A stretch of DNA of 64,000 nt from Candidatus Villigracilis vicinus (lineage in GTDB: Bacteria > Chloroflexota > Anaerolineae > Anaerolineales > Villigracilaceae), in the NCBI GenBank assembly GCA_016721315.1, contig JADKIL010000008.1:1-64000 (forward strand), given 5' to 3'. The notes beneath the pieces are model-generated. The model was not told the origin of the DNA, did not search any database, and worked only from the letters and a program-made list of their open reading frames with translations. Below, one piece after another: positions 25,337 to 34,726 of this stretch. The first letter of the stretch is position 1. Each line of letters opens with the position of its first letter. The translations under genes were made by a program, and so were the position numbers.

Positions 25337-26469
25337 TGGCAGATAGATGGAGCATCTTCTGTATCGATGCTTGAAGAGGTATTTTCTGCAGCAGGTACGG
25401 GCCAGGTGCCCGCTTGAAAACGCACTACGAAATCACTGAGGATGGTGAAATCGGCTTCAAGGATGGCGATGCGCTTGTCAAAGACGGGGTCGAAGACACG
25501 GGTTTGTTTGAAGAGATCGCCGGGGAAACTTGCAAGCAGGATGTTTTCTGGCGGCATTTGGGGGGCAAGGCAAGCCAGTTGCCCAAGTTGTTCGGGCGTG
25601 AAGTCGGTGCGGATGTTGTCCCGGAAGGTTTCGATAAGGGCGGGAATCTGGGCTACGATCTGCGGGCTGGTTAACTTCTTTCGTACAGCACATAACACCA
25701 GGTTTTGGTTATCGCCACGTTCAAAACTTCCACCGCTGCGGTTTCGGGCGAGCTTCAATGCCTGTGGCCCGTTAAGTAGGTGTGTGCCGACTGAAAGATT
25801 TGCTGTTTTGGCAACTTCTTCGTTGGGGATTACAACTTCGATGCCGCCAAGCGCATCGATCACATGCTCGAAGGTGCGCATATTCACAGTGATGTAGTGG
25901 TCGATGTTTGCGCCGAAATTCCTGTTAAGTGTCAGCGCCATCAACCCTGAACCTTCACTGGGGTCATCCCAATATTTGAAGCCGGGTTGCCCATAAAGGA
26001 AGGCTTGATTTAATTTTTCGTGATCCTGTCCGTTGAGATTATCTTCTATGTGCGGAATTTCCACCCAAAGGTCACGGGGGAACTCGAGCGCGCTGACCTT
26101 TGGCGTTGTGAAGTCCACGCGGACGAGGCGAATGGCGTCTCCCAGCCCGTAGGTGTAATTATCGCCGCGGGTGTCTGTGCCAATAACAAGCACATTCATC
26201 AATGGCGGCGCGCCGCAGCGCGGTCCGGGTGTGCTGGTGGGGAATGAGACAGTGGGTACAAGGGCTACCTGTCCCATTTGTGTAGGTGCCGGGCCGGGAG
26301 AGGCTGTCCATGTGGGTGGTAGGGATTTGGGTATGAATGGCAGTGACGGACCGAGTGGAGTCTGTGCCATGTTCCGCAGGGTTCCAAAGGCATAAACACC
26401 GAGGGCTGCTGCAAGCGTTAATGCAATCAAGGACAAGATTCCGATAGTAATGCGCTGTGATCTATTCAT
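25333..26469 (-). CDS. LytR-CpsA-Psr (LCP) family wall-polymer ligase
   Basis: A 378-residue membrane-anchored protein: one helix near 8-30, a Pro-rich linker, then an LCP domain (about 90-310) with VLVIGTDTRG, SALEFPRDLWVEIP, NQAFLYG, MALTLNRNFGANIDHYITVN and LARNRSGGSFERGDNQ, which carry the Asp and Arg residues that bind a polyprenyl-pyrophosphate. These enzymes transfer glycopolymers from lipid carriers to the wall. Presence in a probably single-walled or atypical-envelope bacterium fits the exported peptidoglycan enzymes around it. Confidence 0.9.
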   Translation of the reverse strand: MNRSQRITIGILSLIALTLAAALGVYAFGTLRNMAQTPLGPSLPFIPKSLPPTWTASPGPAPTQMGQVALVPTVSFPTSTPGPRCGAPPLMNVLVIGTDTRGDNYTYGLGDAIRLVRVDFTTPKVSALEFPRDLWVEIPHIEDNLNGQDHEKLNQAFLYGQPGFKYWDDPSEGSGLMALTLNRNFGANIDHYITVNMRTFEHVIDALGGIEVVIPNEEVAKTANLSVGTHLLNGPQALKLARNRSGGSFERGDNQNLVLCAVRKKLTSPQIVAQIPALIETFRDNIRTDFTPEQLGQLACLAPQMPPENILLASFPGDLFKQTRVFDPVFDKRIAILEADFTILSDFVVRFQAGTWPVPAAENTSSSIDTEDAPSICQ

Positions 26470-26507
26470 ATGATGGTTGTATTATCCGTAAATTGAATTA
26501 ATGCATA

Positions 26508-27728
26508 TTACTTGAAAAAATAGGGAATCTCTGCTGGCGCGGGTTCAAGAAAGTACACCGTTACCCAGCCCGAGAGTCCGCCGACGGCATTATCGTCGTA
26601 CCCCAGGTCGATCCATTGCGTGCGTTGTACACCGAAGGCACTCTCAATGATCGGTCCGCCGCCGGTATCTCCAATGGTTGCGAGCCCGTATCCGGGAATA
26701 TATACTCGCATGCCGCCCAGATAAGAATAAATGGAGTAATCTACTGCCACAATACCAAAGCCTGCCTTTGCACCGCTGGCGGTTCCATAGGAACATCCGT
26801 TGGTTCCAGAATTGCAAGGCGAATACCATGACGCATACATTTGGGTGGCGTACCAATATTGATAAGGCGCTTCACCGCCGACTTGAGAAAGTACGATCTT
26901 GGACCCACTTGCGACGATCTGCGAGACCGGTTCGGTCAAGATGGTTTTTTCTTCTTGTGTACGACTAACTTCCACGCCATCTTCATAACGGATGCGGGTG
27001 CGCACCATGGCGGTTCCGTTCACGCCTGCCTGCAAGACTTCCTGTTCGCCAAACGCCAGGTCGGCTGCTTCAGTTTCTTCAGTTTTAAACGGGATGGATT
27101 CAAGTTCCACGCTAATTGACTCGGTAACGCGAACGACCCTTATCTGCTCATCTGACGGAAGCGCCTCATTTTCTGCTGGGAAACTGGTGTCCAGCCCTAC
27201 AAGCGGAATCCCCGCCTCTGCCAAAGCTTCTCCTACAGTCCGTGCGGTGGTGCGAATGTTGAAAACTGCATTACCGGATGTGATGGTTAGGCTTTGAGCA
27301 GGGCTAAATGAGATCGTCAGCGTATCAGTGACCGGCGCTGTCAGTGGCGGGGTTACTTCGTCATTTATACCTACAGCAATGCCATTTTCAGTCAGCACAT
27401 CGCCCACAGTCAATGCAGAAGTATGAATCGTTTGTTGCCCCTGTGGTGTGACAAGAATCACGTTTACAGCCCGACGTAGTTGGATTTGAACATTACCTGA
27501 GGTTGTGATCTCATCCCCCAAACCTTGCTCTATGCCATTGACTAAAACACGGTCGGCAGGGGCGGCGATAATTCCAGCCTCCGCAAGGATCTCAGAGGGC
27601 ACATTTCGACTGGTCGAGAGTGTTTTTATAGTTTCACCGTCCAGTAGAATTGCCGTTCGTGGAGAAAATGACTGGCATGCAACAATTAAAAAGCAAATTG
27701 TCATTGCCCGAAGACGTGGGAATTTCAT
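26508..27728 (-). CDS. DUF348/G5/3D-domain exported lipoprotein (resuscitation-factor-like)
   Basis: A 406-residue protein: lipoprotein signal (LIVAC near residue 17), three ubiquitin-like DUF348 repeats (for example TVGDVLTENGIAVGINDEV and TVGEALAEAGIPLVGLDT), and a G5 domain (YEDGVEVSRTQEEKTILTEP). A C-terminal 3D domain follows, with its three aspartates in IVAVDYS, IGDTGGG and WIDLGYDD. This YabE/Rpf-like layout is known from secreted glycan-cleaving proteins of the wall; the 3D domain is related to MltA-type transglycosylases. Start 27728 is set by the lipoprotein signal and a TATAAT ending six bases upstream. Confidence 0.85.
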   Translation of the reverse strand: MKFPRLRAMTICFLIVACQSFSPRTAILLDGETIKTLSTSRNVPSEILAEAGIIAAPADRVLVNGIEQGLGDEITTSGNVQIQLRRAVNVILVTPQGQQTIHTSALTVGDVLTENGIAVGINDEVTPPLTAPVTDTLTISFSPAQSLTITSGNAVFNIRTTARTVGEALAEAGIPLVGLDTSFPAENEALPSDEQIRVVRVTESISVELESIPFKTEETEAADLAFGEQEVLQAGVNGTAMVRTRIRYEDGVEVSRTQEEKTILTEPVSQIVASGSKIVLSQVGGEAPYQYWYATQMYASWYSPCNSGTNGCSYGTASGAKAGFGIVAVDYSIYSYLGGMRVYIPGYGLATIGDTGGGPIIESAFGVQRTQWIDLGYDDNAVGGLSGWVTVYFLEPAPAEIPYFFK

Positions 27729-27816
27729 ACAGCAATTATACCCGCCGGGAATTGTGCGGTTTTCATCCATGGGTTGGTCGTGACTGAATCGCAACACATC
27801 GGATACAATACCGCGC
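27729..27816. promoter_or_regulatory. Divergent promoter region with two leaderless-type starts
   Basis: Leftward: TATAAT (27735-27740 on the minus strand) is six bases from ATG 27728. Rightward: GTGACT (27780-27785), 18 bases, then TACAAT (27804-27809), seven bases from ATG 27817. Neither gene has a Shine-Dalgarno sequence. Confidence 0.5.
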
Positions 27817-28548
27817 ATGGATATCCTGACCAGTACCTCTAACCCTTACATCAAGCATGTCCGCGCTTTGCGGCAGAAAAAGTCACGTGCTGAATTTGAG
27901 TCCTTTTTGGTGGAAGGGATCACGCATGTTGGCGAAGTGATCGAAGCAGGCTGGAACGTGGAATCCATTCTTTATGCGCCGGAATTATTAACCAGTAACT
28001 TTGCTAAGGAACTGCTTGCTCAAGCTGGGAACCGTCAGTTACGTTTGCAGCCGGTCTCAGTCGCTGTGATGGAGACTCTAACGGACAAAGAGAACCCACA
28101 AGGTATCCTTGCCGTGGTTAAACAAAAAAAAATTAGCTTCAAGGATTTGCGGGCAGATGTGAATGCAGTTGCCCTGGTTTCCCCGCAAGACCCGGGTAAT
28201 CTTGGTACGATCCTGCGTACCATGGATGCTGTTGGTGTGGACACACTTTTCCTGCTGGATGGCGGTGTGGAATTATTTCATCCTACCGTGATCCGCGCCA
28301 GTATGGGTACTTTGTTCTGGAAGTCCATCGTCCATACCTCCTTCAACGAATTTTCTCAATGGATACGCAAAAGCGGATATCAACTTATAGGCACGTCTGC
28401 CAAAGCAGACGTGGATTATTACACCCTGATTCCCAAGGCGCCTTGGGTTCTTCTTCTCGGCAATGAACAAAAGGGACTTTCTTCCGAACAGACAGCTGTT
28501 TGTGATGTAACACTCTCTCTGCCCATGCACGGACGGGTGAGTTCCTAA
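27817..28548 (+). CDS. TrmH/SpoU family RNA 2'-O-methyltransferase, C-terminus cut by a frameshift
   Basis: As written this is a 243-residue protein: an N-terminal substrate-binding domain (residues 1-95), then the SpoU methyltransferase with SPQDPGNLGTILRTMDAVG and LLLGNEQKGLS. It stops right after LPMHGRVSS, within the last SAM-binding motif. One added base near 28543-28546 (TTCCTAAATC) lets the frame run on as LNLSVAAGVLLYQFMKA to a stop at 28596-28598, the expected end of the knot. The trefoil knot is therefore incomplete unless this is a sequencing error. Targets are ribose 2'-OH groups of rRNA or tRNA. Confidence 0.85.
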   Translation: MDILTSTSNPYIKHVRALRQKKSRAEFESFLVEGITHVGEVIEAGWNVESILYAPELLTSNFAKELLAQAGNRQLRLQPVSVAVMETLTDKENPQGILAVVKQKKISFKDLRADVNAVALVSPQDPGNLGTILRTMDAVGVDTLFLLDGGVELFHPTVIRASMGTLFWKSIVHTSFNEFSQWIRKSGYQLIGTSAKADVDYYTLIPKAPWVLLLGNEQKGLSSEQTAVCDVTLSLPMHGRVSS

Positions 28549-28613
28549 ATCTTTCTGTAGCTGCGGGTGTTTTGCTATATCAATTCATGAAGGCGTAATT
28601 ATAGAAACGAGTG

Positions 28614-29654
28614 TTAGGCGATTTTTCGGCTAAGGCTCAGAAGAGGCAATTCTATAAATCTGTAGCTGATGAACCCAGCGATCAATGAAAGAATAAATGC
28701 AATACAAAGGGCAATGTAATTATCAAACAAGGCATCGTTGGCGAAAAGATTCCATACCTTGCCGACTGCATTTATTGTGAATAAGTGCGAGAGATAAATG
28801 GAGTACGAAGCATTTCCGATTTGTATCAAGGGGCTTGGTAAGACTGCTTTATTCCGTTCGGCATGTACGATGCAGAAAACTATAATGGTTGCTGGAACTC
28901 CATAATAGACCAGTCGCGCCCAGCCTTCGAGGTACATCCCGGTTAAGTTCATGAATTGAACATAACCTAGAATTGCAGCCAGCATTCCAAGACATGCGAT
29001 CGTAACCAATACAAACCCGTTTACTCTTACTTGTCTGGCATTATGAAAATGGACAGCAATCAGACACCCGGCAAGAAACTCAATGGTTAGGGGATTGAAA
29101 ACAATATAGTAGGCCGGTCCGCCGGTTGGAGAACTAAAGATCGCAATAATGCCTCCCCAAACAAATATCGCAGCAACAAGGAATTTTTCCGGCACAGCAA
29201 ACAAAATCACGAAAAAGACCAGGTAATAGTACATTTCATAGATCAGGGTCCAGCCTACTTGCACGAGAGGTAGTTTTAGGCTTGGCAATAAGAGGTACGA
29301 AGAAAAAATATCTACCTGACTGCCTTGGGAACTGTTTACCCATGACGGTTGGATGAGAAACACGATCAACGCAAGAGTCGTGTAAACCCAATATAGCGGA
29401 TAAATCCTGGACGCCCGGTGGTAAAGGAACATGAGAGCTTCTCGCGCCTGTTGAAATTTCCCGCGCGTAATGGTAACCATGACGAACCCGCTTATGACAA
29501 AGAACAGATCTACACCGAACATGCCAAACGATAACCAACTAGGGAGCAAGGTTTGCGTCCCTCCATACTTGGCTTCGATAATCACGAGGTGAAAGAAGAT
29601 AACCGCTATCACTGCGACACCTCGCAGTGCTTGAATATTATTTAGTTTTTTCAT
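28614..29654 (-). CDS. Acyltransferase family 3 integral membrane protein
   Basis: A 346-residue protein with about ten helices. The family start LNNIQALRGVAVIAVIFFHL contains the conserved Arg and His, and GVDLFFVISGFVM and RIYPLYWVY follow; the end IELPLLSLSRK is typical. These enzymes move acyl groups (often acetyl) onto exported glycans or lipids. It stands alone, convergent with the RNA methyltransferase. Confidence 0.88.
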   Translation of the reverse strand: MKKLNNIQALRGVAVIAVIFFHLVIIEAKYGGTQTLLPSWLSFGMFGVDLFFVISGFVMVTITRGKFQQAREALMFLYHRASRIYPLYWVYTTLALIVFLIQPSWVNSSQGSQVDIFSSYLLLPSLKLPLVQVGWTLIYEMYYYLVFFVILFAVPEKFLVAAIFVWGGIIAIFSSPTGGPAYYIVFNPLTIEFLAGCLIAVHFHNARQVRVNGFVLVTIACLGMLAAILGYVQFMNLTGMYLEGWARLVYYGVPATIIVFCIVHAERNKAVLPSPLIQIGNASYSIYLSHLFTINAVGKVWNLFANDALFDNYIALCIAFILSLIAGFISYRFIELPLLSLSRKIA

Positions 29655-29678
29655 GGTTTTGTCCGTGCGAGTTTGGTT

Positions 29679-29889
29679 TTAGGTCCCAGTTGATTTTGAA
29701 ATGTAGTGACTGTTTCTGAGCAGGAATCTTTTTTCGATTCCATGCCAAAGAAGGAAAGCCGTAACTGCCGTAATGGACAGAGAAGCAACCAAATAGACCC
29801 AGTAAAAAGGGTATAGTACAGTGTAAATCTGTATAATATATGCAAAGATTATAAACCTGTATCGTTTGGATGGATAATCGGATGAAAAT
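29679..29889 (-). pseudogene. Possible C-terminal remnant of another membrane acyltransferase
   Basis: A start-less reading frame gives two hydrophobic segments (RFIIFAYIIQIYTVLYPFYW and VYLVASLSITAVTAFLLW) followed by HGIEKRFLLRNS, like the last helix and Glu-Lys-x-Phe end of acyltransferase family 3 proteins. It ends 24 bases before the intact acyltransferase gene and overlaps the start of nnr on the other strand. No start codon is visible, so it looks like gene debris. The match is by pattern only. Confidence 0.3.
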
Positions 29890-31432
29890 CGTTACTGTTT
29901 CGCAAATGCGTGCGATCGAAAAGGAAGCAGATGCAAAAGGGGTCTCGTATGCAGAAATGATGGAAAATGCCGGGCGAGGGCTGGCAGAATCCATCCATGC
30001 ATTAGGGCAGGAAAATGGCTGGGACTCTGTGACCGGTATTGTTGGTTCAGGTAATAATGGCGGCGACACGCTTGTAGCATTAATCTGGCTTTCCCAAGCA
30101 GGATGGCGTACCCATGCCTATCTTGTTAATCGTAAGATCGCAGGGGATCTGCTTATATCCACATACCTCGAAGCAGGCGGCGAAATGACCCAATTTGCCA
30201 ACGATACCAGCCTTGATGGTTTGCATAATTTTTTGGAAGATACTGATGTCTTGTTGGATGGGCTGCTTGGGACGGGTATCAAACTTCCATTGAAAACTGA
30301 TGCAGCACTGGTTTTGCAGGGTGTCGCGCTCATCCTGTCTGATCTCGAGGTTCCGCCGTTCATTGTCGCAGTAGATTGCCCGTCAGGGGTCGATTGCGAT
30401 ACAGGCTTATGTGCCGATGAAACCCTGCCTGCAGATATCACTCTCACAATGGCGGCAGTCAAACAAGGGTTGCTTTCGCTGCCTGCGTTTGAATATGTTG
30501 GCGCACTGGAGTTGATAGAAATCGGTTTGCCTGATGATTTGAAATCGTGGACTGCGGTTGAAATTGAAGCGGCAGATGCAAATCAAGTTGCTGCGTTTCT
30601 ACCGGAACGTACTCCCGCTTCACACAAAGGGACATTTGGTACGGCCTTCGTGGTGGCTGGATCTGCATCTTATACTGGCGCAGCTTTACTTGCCGGGAAA
30701 GCCGCCTACCGTGTTGGCGCTGGGCTGGTGACTTTGGCAATCCCTGAAATGCTGCATGCCGCGCTTGCTGGTCACATCCCTGAAGCGACCTGGGTTTTGT
30801 TGCCGCATGAACATGGCTTTATTTCTGAAGACGCTGTCCACCCATTCTTAAATAACTTGGATCGCGCCACAGCGATCTTGTTGGGTCCAGGTTTGGGTGA
30901 TAAGGCAACAACCAAAATATTTATTGAGCAGATATTGCCCTCCATTGAAATACCGGCAGTTTTTGATGCGGACGGATTGCGGCATTTATCTAGTATTCAA
31001 GATTGGCATCGAATATTACCCGTACTGTCTGTGCTAACGCCACATCCCGGCGAGATGTCTGCTATGACTGGGATATCCCGAAATGAAGTTCAGTCGCAAC
31101 GGACGGAAGTGGCTGGAAAGTATGCCAAAGAGTGGGGGCACGTAGTTGTCTTGAAAGGTGCTTTTACCGTTATTGCATCTCCTGATGGACGCAAAACCAT
31201 CATTCCTGTGGCTACCCCTGCACTAGCTCGTGCTGGCACAGGAGATGTGCTGGCTTGGCTTATTACCGGTCTGCGTGCCCAGGGAGTGGGTGCTTACGAA
31301 GCTGCTGTGGCTGGGGCGTTTATCCATGCTCAAGCCGGGCTTCACGCTGCCGACATCTTCGGTACTACAGCATCTGTTTTGGCAAGCGATGTGTTGGATT
31401 CAATTCCTGACATTATTGCCGAATTGGAATAA
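29882..31432 (+). CDS. nnr: Bifunctional NAD(P)H-hydrate epimerase / ADP-dependent dehydratase
   Basis: About 516 residues from ATG 29882 (an in-frame ATG at 29870 is possible). The N-terminal YjeF_N epimerase has VSQMRAIEKEAD and VGSGNNGGDTLV; the C-terminal ribokinase-like dehydratase has HKGTFGTAFVVAGS, LLGPGLG, VLTPHPGEMSAMTG and RAGTGDVLAW. Together they repair hydrated NADH and NADPH using ADP. The two-domain form matches E. coli Nnr. TATAAT sits at 29832-29837. Confidence 0.93.
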   Translation: MKIVTVSQMRAIEKEADAKGVSYAEMMENAGRGLAESIHALGQENGWDSVTGIVGSGNNGGDTLVALIWLSQAGWRTHAYLVNRKIAGDLLISTYLEAGGEMTQFANDTSLDGLHNFLEDTDVLLDGLLGTGIKLPLKTDAALVLQGVALILSDLEVPPFIVAVDCPSGVDCDTGLCADETLPADITLTMAAVKQGLLSLPAFEYVGALELIEIGLPDDLKSWTAVEIEAADANQVAAFLPERTPASHKGTFGTAFVVAGSASYTGAALLAGKAAYRVGAGLVTLAIPEMLHAALAGHIPEATWVLLPHEHGFISEDAVHPFLNNLDRATAILLGPGLGDKATTKIFIEQILPSIEIPAVFDADGLRHLSSIQDWHRILPVLSVLTPHPGEMSAMTGISRNEVQSQRTEVAGKYAKEWGHVVVLKGAFTVIASPDGRKTIIPVATPALARAGTGDVLAWLITGLRAQGVGAYEAAVAGAFIHAQAGLHAADIFGTTASVLASDVLDSIPDIIAELE

Positions 31433-31438
31433 AAACGT

Positions 31439-31478
31439 GCCGCGACTTCCGCATCCTGCAGGATGCGGAAGTCGCGGC
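31439..31478. repeat. Perfect 40-base palindrome between convergent genes
   Basis: The 20-base arm GCCGCGACTTCCGCATCCTG is followed at once by its exact reverse complement. Read on the minus strand it is followed by ACGTTTTTATT, so it could end the MFS transcript. It lies between nnr and the MFS gene. Confidence 0.75.
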
Positions 31479-31501
31479 TCTACACCGTCGTTGATGATCA
31501 C

Positions 31502-32803
31502 TTAATGTGAGGCGTTCTTTTCATGCGAAGAAAGGATTGGCTCTACGAGCGGTTTAAGTTCCCATTGAAGCAAGCCTTTCCTCAAAATAAGCATCAGTGT
31601 GGCTCCCAATGCGAGACAGATTGCGTTGATCATGATGACCGTCTCTGCGCCAAGGACTTCAGCGGTGTACCCAATAAACAAGGATGACAGGGGTTGTAGA
31701 CCGAAGGAGACCATTGTGAACAGGCTGATGATTCTGGCACGCATGTCACCAGGAGCCATCAATTGCATGACGCCCAGTCCGGTGGTTAACACCAAAGGTG
31801 CGCCAAGGCTGACGAGGAAAATAGATACCATGGAAAGCGGCAGGAATGTGGAGCGGGAGAGCAGAAGATAGAAGGCGCCCATCCAAATCGCTGCACCGCC
31901 AACGATGCGCCCGATGCGCTTTGCAGTTTGCGAAAGCGGCAACAGGAACAGCGTGGAAATGAGCGCGCCTGCGCCAGACGAACCCATTAATAGACCAAAG
32001 GTTTGCGAGTCGCCTTTTAATACATGATCTGCCACAGCGGGGAGAATATTCATGATGGAGAGACCAAAAAAGGTCACGAGTGAGGCGAAGATCAAAAGAT
32101 CCACCATGCGCGGCTGTGATCGAACGTAGTCCAATACTTCGCGGAATTGACCACGTCCACTATCGCGTTTATTGATCTCCTGCTGGTGTGATTTGACCAT
32201 AAAGATACTCAACAGCACCACCATAAAACTTGCGCCATTGATCCAAAACGCTGCAGCCGAACCTACCACTTTTAGTAAAATTCCCGCCGCCGCCGGACCT
32301 AACATTCGTGCTACTTGCAAGCCCATAATATTGAGCGTCACCGCCTGACGTATTTGCTTCATGCCGGAAAGGTCGCCAATGAAGGCTTGTTGAGCAGGAA
32401 AATCAAGCGCTGCGATCGTGCCGAGGATAAACGAGAACGTATAAATGTGCCAAATCTGTACAAGGTTCGTCTGCACAAGAAATGCCATAGTAAATGCAAG
32501 CAACATAGCTATGGCTTGAGTGACAAGCAATATCACGCGACGGTTATAACGATCAGCAAATCCGCCTGCCCATGGGGCAAGCAAGAATAATGGGAGGCTG
32601 TTGAGCATGACTACGATGCCCAGTGAGCTCTCTGAGTGAGTCAGTTCCCAGACCACCCAGCTTTGTGCTGTAGCTTGCATCCATGTACCGAGCAGTGAAA
32701 CTGCCTGTCCGCCTAAATAGATGCGCAGGTTGCGGATCTTGAGCGGTTCAAAGCTGCGTGTGTAGGTATTAATCAGGCTTGGGCGTTCGATTGGTTTTTC
32801 CAA
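31502..32803 (-). CDS. MFS exporter (MFS_3 / EntS-like)
   Basis: A 433-residue transporter with twelve predicted helices. Features are LRIYLGGQAVSLLGTWMQATAQSWVVWELT in the first helix region, the loop GGFADRYNRRVILL (MFS motif A) and the mid-protein loop before helix 7. The start is TTG at 32803: AAAGGAG lies six bases upstream, and no ATG fits. MFS_3 members export siderophores, macrolides or other small molecules; no biosynthetic genes nearby identify the substrate. Confidence 0.88.
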   Translation of the reverse strand: MEKPIERPSLINTYTRSFEPLKIRNLRIYLGGQAVSLLGTWMQATAQSWVVWELTHSESSLGIVVMLNSLPLFLLAPWAGGFADRYNRRVILLVTQAIAMLLAFTMAFLVQTNLVQIWHIYTFSFILGTIAALDFPAQQAFIGDLSGMKQIRQAVTLNIMGLQVARMLGPAAAGILLKVVGSAAAFWINGASFMVVLLSIFMVKSHQQEINKRDSGRGQFREVLDYVRSQPRMVDLLIFASLVTFFGLSIMNILPAVADHVLKGDSQTFGLLMGSSGAGALISTLFLLPLSQTAKRIGRIVGGAAIWMGAFYLLLSRSTFLPLSMVSIFLVSLGAPLVLTTGLGVMQLMAPGDMRARIISLFTMVSFGLQPLSSLFIGYTAEVLGAETVIMINAICLALGATLMLILRKGLLQWELKPLVEPILSSHEKNASH

Positions 32804-32918
32804 GAATTTCTCCTTTATTATAGGCAAAAGCCATCATTTACGATGGCTGCCTTTACTTGATTCTTACCAAAAACTTGTAAAAGACAGTAAAATTAATTAT
32901 TCACTTTGGAGAGTATAG

Positions 32919-33395
32919 ATGATTAAAAACAAGATTGTGTTCATTTTTTCCCTTTTTGGGGTTCTGGCACTTTCTGCCTGTGCTAATGTGCCTGCTGATG
33001 CTGCGCCAACTATGGATGTGGTCGGAACGACTGCCGCTGAATTGGCACGTATGATGTTAACCCAAACTGCTGGTGCTGTTACGCCTACTCCTTTTCCTCC
33101 GACCGAAACCCCGCTTCCGTCTTTTACCGAGACACCAACCCTTGAACCCACTATTGCAGTGACGACAATCCCCATGATTTCAAGAGATACCGGCTGCTAT
33201 GACGGACCAGGAACCAATCGTACTCTTGTAACGAATATTGTTGTGACAGAGCAAGTGGAAGTGGTGGGTATTTCGAGCGTGCCGGGTTGGTATGTTATTC
33301 GAAATCCCATTTATGGTTCTCTTTGCTGGGTGCCGCAAGATGCTCTTGAGTTTGCTCCCGATTTTGACCTTACTTCTCTTGAGGTGATTCCTTAG
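32919..33395 (+). CDS. Small SH3b-domain lipoprotein
   Basis: A 158-residue lipoprotein with lipobox ALSAC near residue 21, a Thr/Pro-rich linker (about 45-85) and one SH3b domain: TGCYDGPGTNRTLVTNIVVT, then GWYVIRNPIYGSLCWVPQDAL. The paired cysteines (in TGCYDG and SLCWVP) match the arrangement in the larger SH3b lipoprotein at 23578 and probably form a disulfide outside the cell. Confidence 0.78.
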   Translation: MIKNKIVFIFSLFGVLALSACANVPADAAPTMDVVGTTAAELARMMLTQTAGAVTPTPFPPTETPLPSFTETPTLEPTIAVTTIPMISRDTGCYDGPGTNRTLVTNIVVTEQVEVVGISSVPGWYVIRNPIYGSLCWVPQDALEFAPDFDLTSLEVIP

Positions 33396-33530
33396 GCTTT
33401 ACGCATTTAATGGATATTTTTGGTGCTACCTTTGCGAACATTAATGGTTAATTAAAAATCAAGCGTGAGGAATAGTCCAAATGGGTGAAAACCTAAATTT
33501 TCACCGGTAGTAAAATCGAACAGACATCAC

Positions 33531-34697
33531 ATGACAACCATTCGCACACCGGCAAGAATTATCCCTCGCGCTTTTCCTGGCATCACCCCAGACGAAGTGC
33601 AGGAGATCATCGTCAACAGTCAGATCAAGAGCTATCCTGTTGGAACAGTTCTCTGTCAGGAAGATTCTATTGAACATACTTTTTATATGATTCTCGAAGG
33701 GGATTTTGAGGTCACGAAAACCATTAACAATACCGATAAGCGCTTGCTGAAAACTCTCAATGCAGGAGATTTCTTTGGCGAAATGGCGCTCATTCATAAC
33801 GCACCGCGTGCAGCCACGGTTCGAGCGCTGACCCCGGCAGTTGTGTTGGAATTGAATAAACAGGGGTTTGACCGCGTTTTGAAACATAGCCCCAGCGTGG
33901 CAACCGCCATGGTGGCCGAGATCAGCAATCGATTAAGGGCGAACGATCAACTTGCCATTGAGGATCTGCGTCTGCGTGCACGTGAACTTGCGGATGCTTA
34001 TCAAAAACTTGCTGAGCAGGATATGGTTCGCAATGGCTTCCTCACTTCCATTGCACATGAACTACGAACCCCATTAACCGTTGCTAGCGGATACCTGCAT
34101 ACGCTCAAAAAAGGGGTACTTAGCGGTGACCAGTTGCAATCAACCATTGAGATCGTTAGTCGAAATGTGGATGAGATCGTTAATCTGACGAATGACTTGT
34201 TGTTTCTTCAGGAACAGGATCTTGTGTTGCGCGATTTTCAACCCGTTGATTTGGTTTCCTTAGTACAGAAGGTGATCGCTAAATATCGAGATAAAGCAGT
34301 TTCACGCGGTATTAGCATTAAAGTTCGAGGGAATACCAGCATGGCTACCATTCAAGGAGACGAGCCTTCGCTTGAACGCGCCTTTACCGGGTTGCTTGAC
34401 AATGCAATAAAATTCAGCCCGTCTAATGGAACTGTGGACATCCGCTTTGCAGATCTGGGCAATCATGTGGCTGTCAGTGTTATTGACTACGGCATTGGCA
34501 TTGACCCGCAGATTCGTCCTCGTATCTTCGAACGCTTTTTCCATCTTGAAAAAAATGGAGATGAGTTATATGATGGCTTGGGAATCGGACTTTCCATCAC
34601 CCGTCAGGTCATTCAACAACACCGCGGCATGCTGGATGTCGATAGCCAGCCCGGAAAAGGCAGTACCTTCACAATATCCTTGCTAAAACGAAATTGA
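33531..34697 (+). CDS. Soluble sensor histidine kinase with cyclic-nucleotide-binding-type sensor
   Basis: A 388-residue kinase without membrane helices. Residues 15-135 form a Crp-type cNMP-binding fold (GTVLCQEDSIEHTFYMILEG, GDFFGEMALIHNAPRAATV). A coiled coil near 135-165 leads to HisKA with phospho-acceptor His176 (HELRTPL). HATPase_c shows LLDNAIKFSPSN (N box), DYGIGI, FERFF and GLGIGLSI. The PRAATV stretch retains the Arg that contacts phosphate in cyclic-nucleotide sites, so a nucleotide ligand is plausible. No response regulator lies beside it. Confidence 0.9.
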   Translation: MTTIRTPARIIPRAFPGITPDEVQEIIVNSQIKSYPVGTVLCQEDSIEHTFYMILEGDFEVTKTINNTDKRLLKTLNAGDFFGEMALIHNAPRAATVRALTPAVVLELNKQGFDRVLKHSPSVATAMVAEISNRLRANDQLAIEDLRLRARELADAYQKLAEQDMVRNGFLTSIAHELRTPLTVASGYLHTLKKGVLSGDQLQSTIEIVSRNVDEIVNLTNDLLFLQEQDLVLRDFQPVDLVSLVQKVIAKYRDKAVSRGISIKVRGNTSMATIQGDEPSLERAFTGLLDNAIKFSPSNGTVDIRFADLGNHVAVSVIDYGIGIDPQIRPRIFERFFHLEKNGDELYDGLGIGLSITRQVIQQHRGMLDVDSQPGKGSTFTISLLKRN

Positions 34698-34726
34698 TCC
34701 CACATCGCAACCCGGAGAGGCTAATA

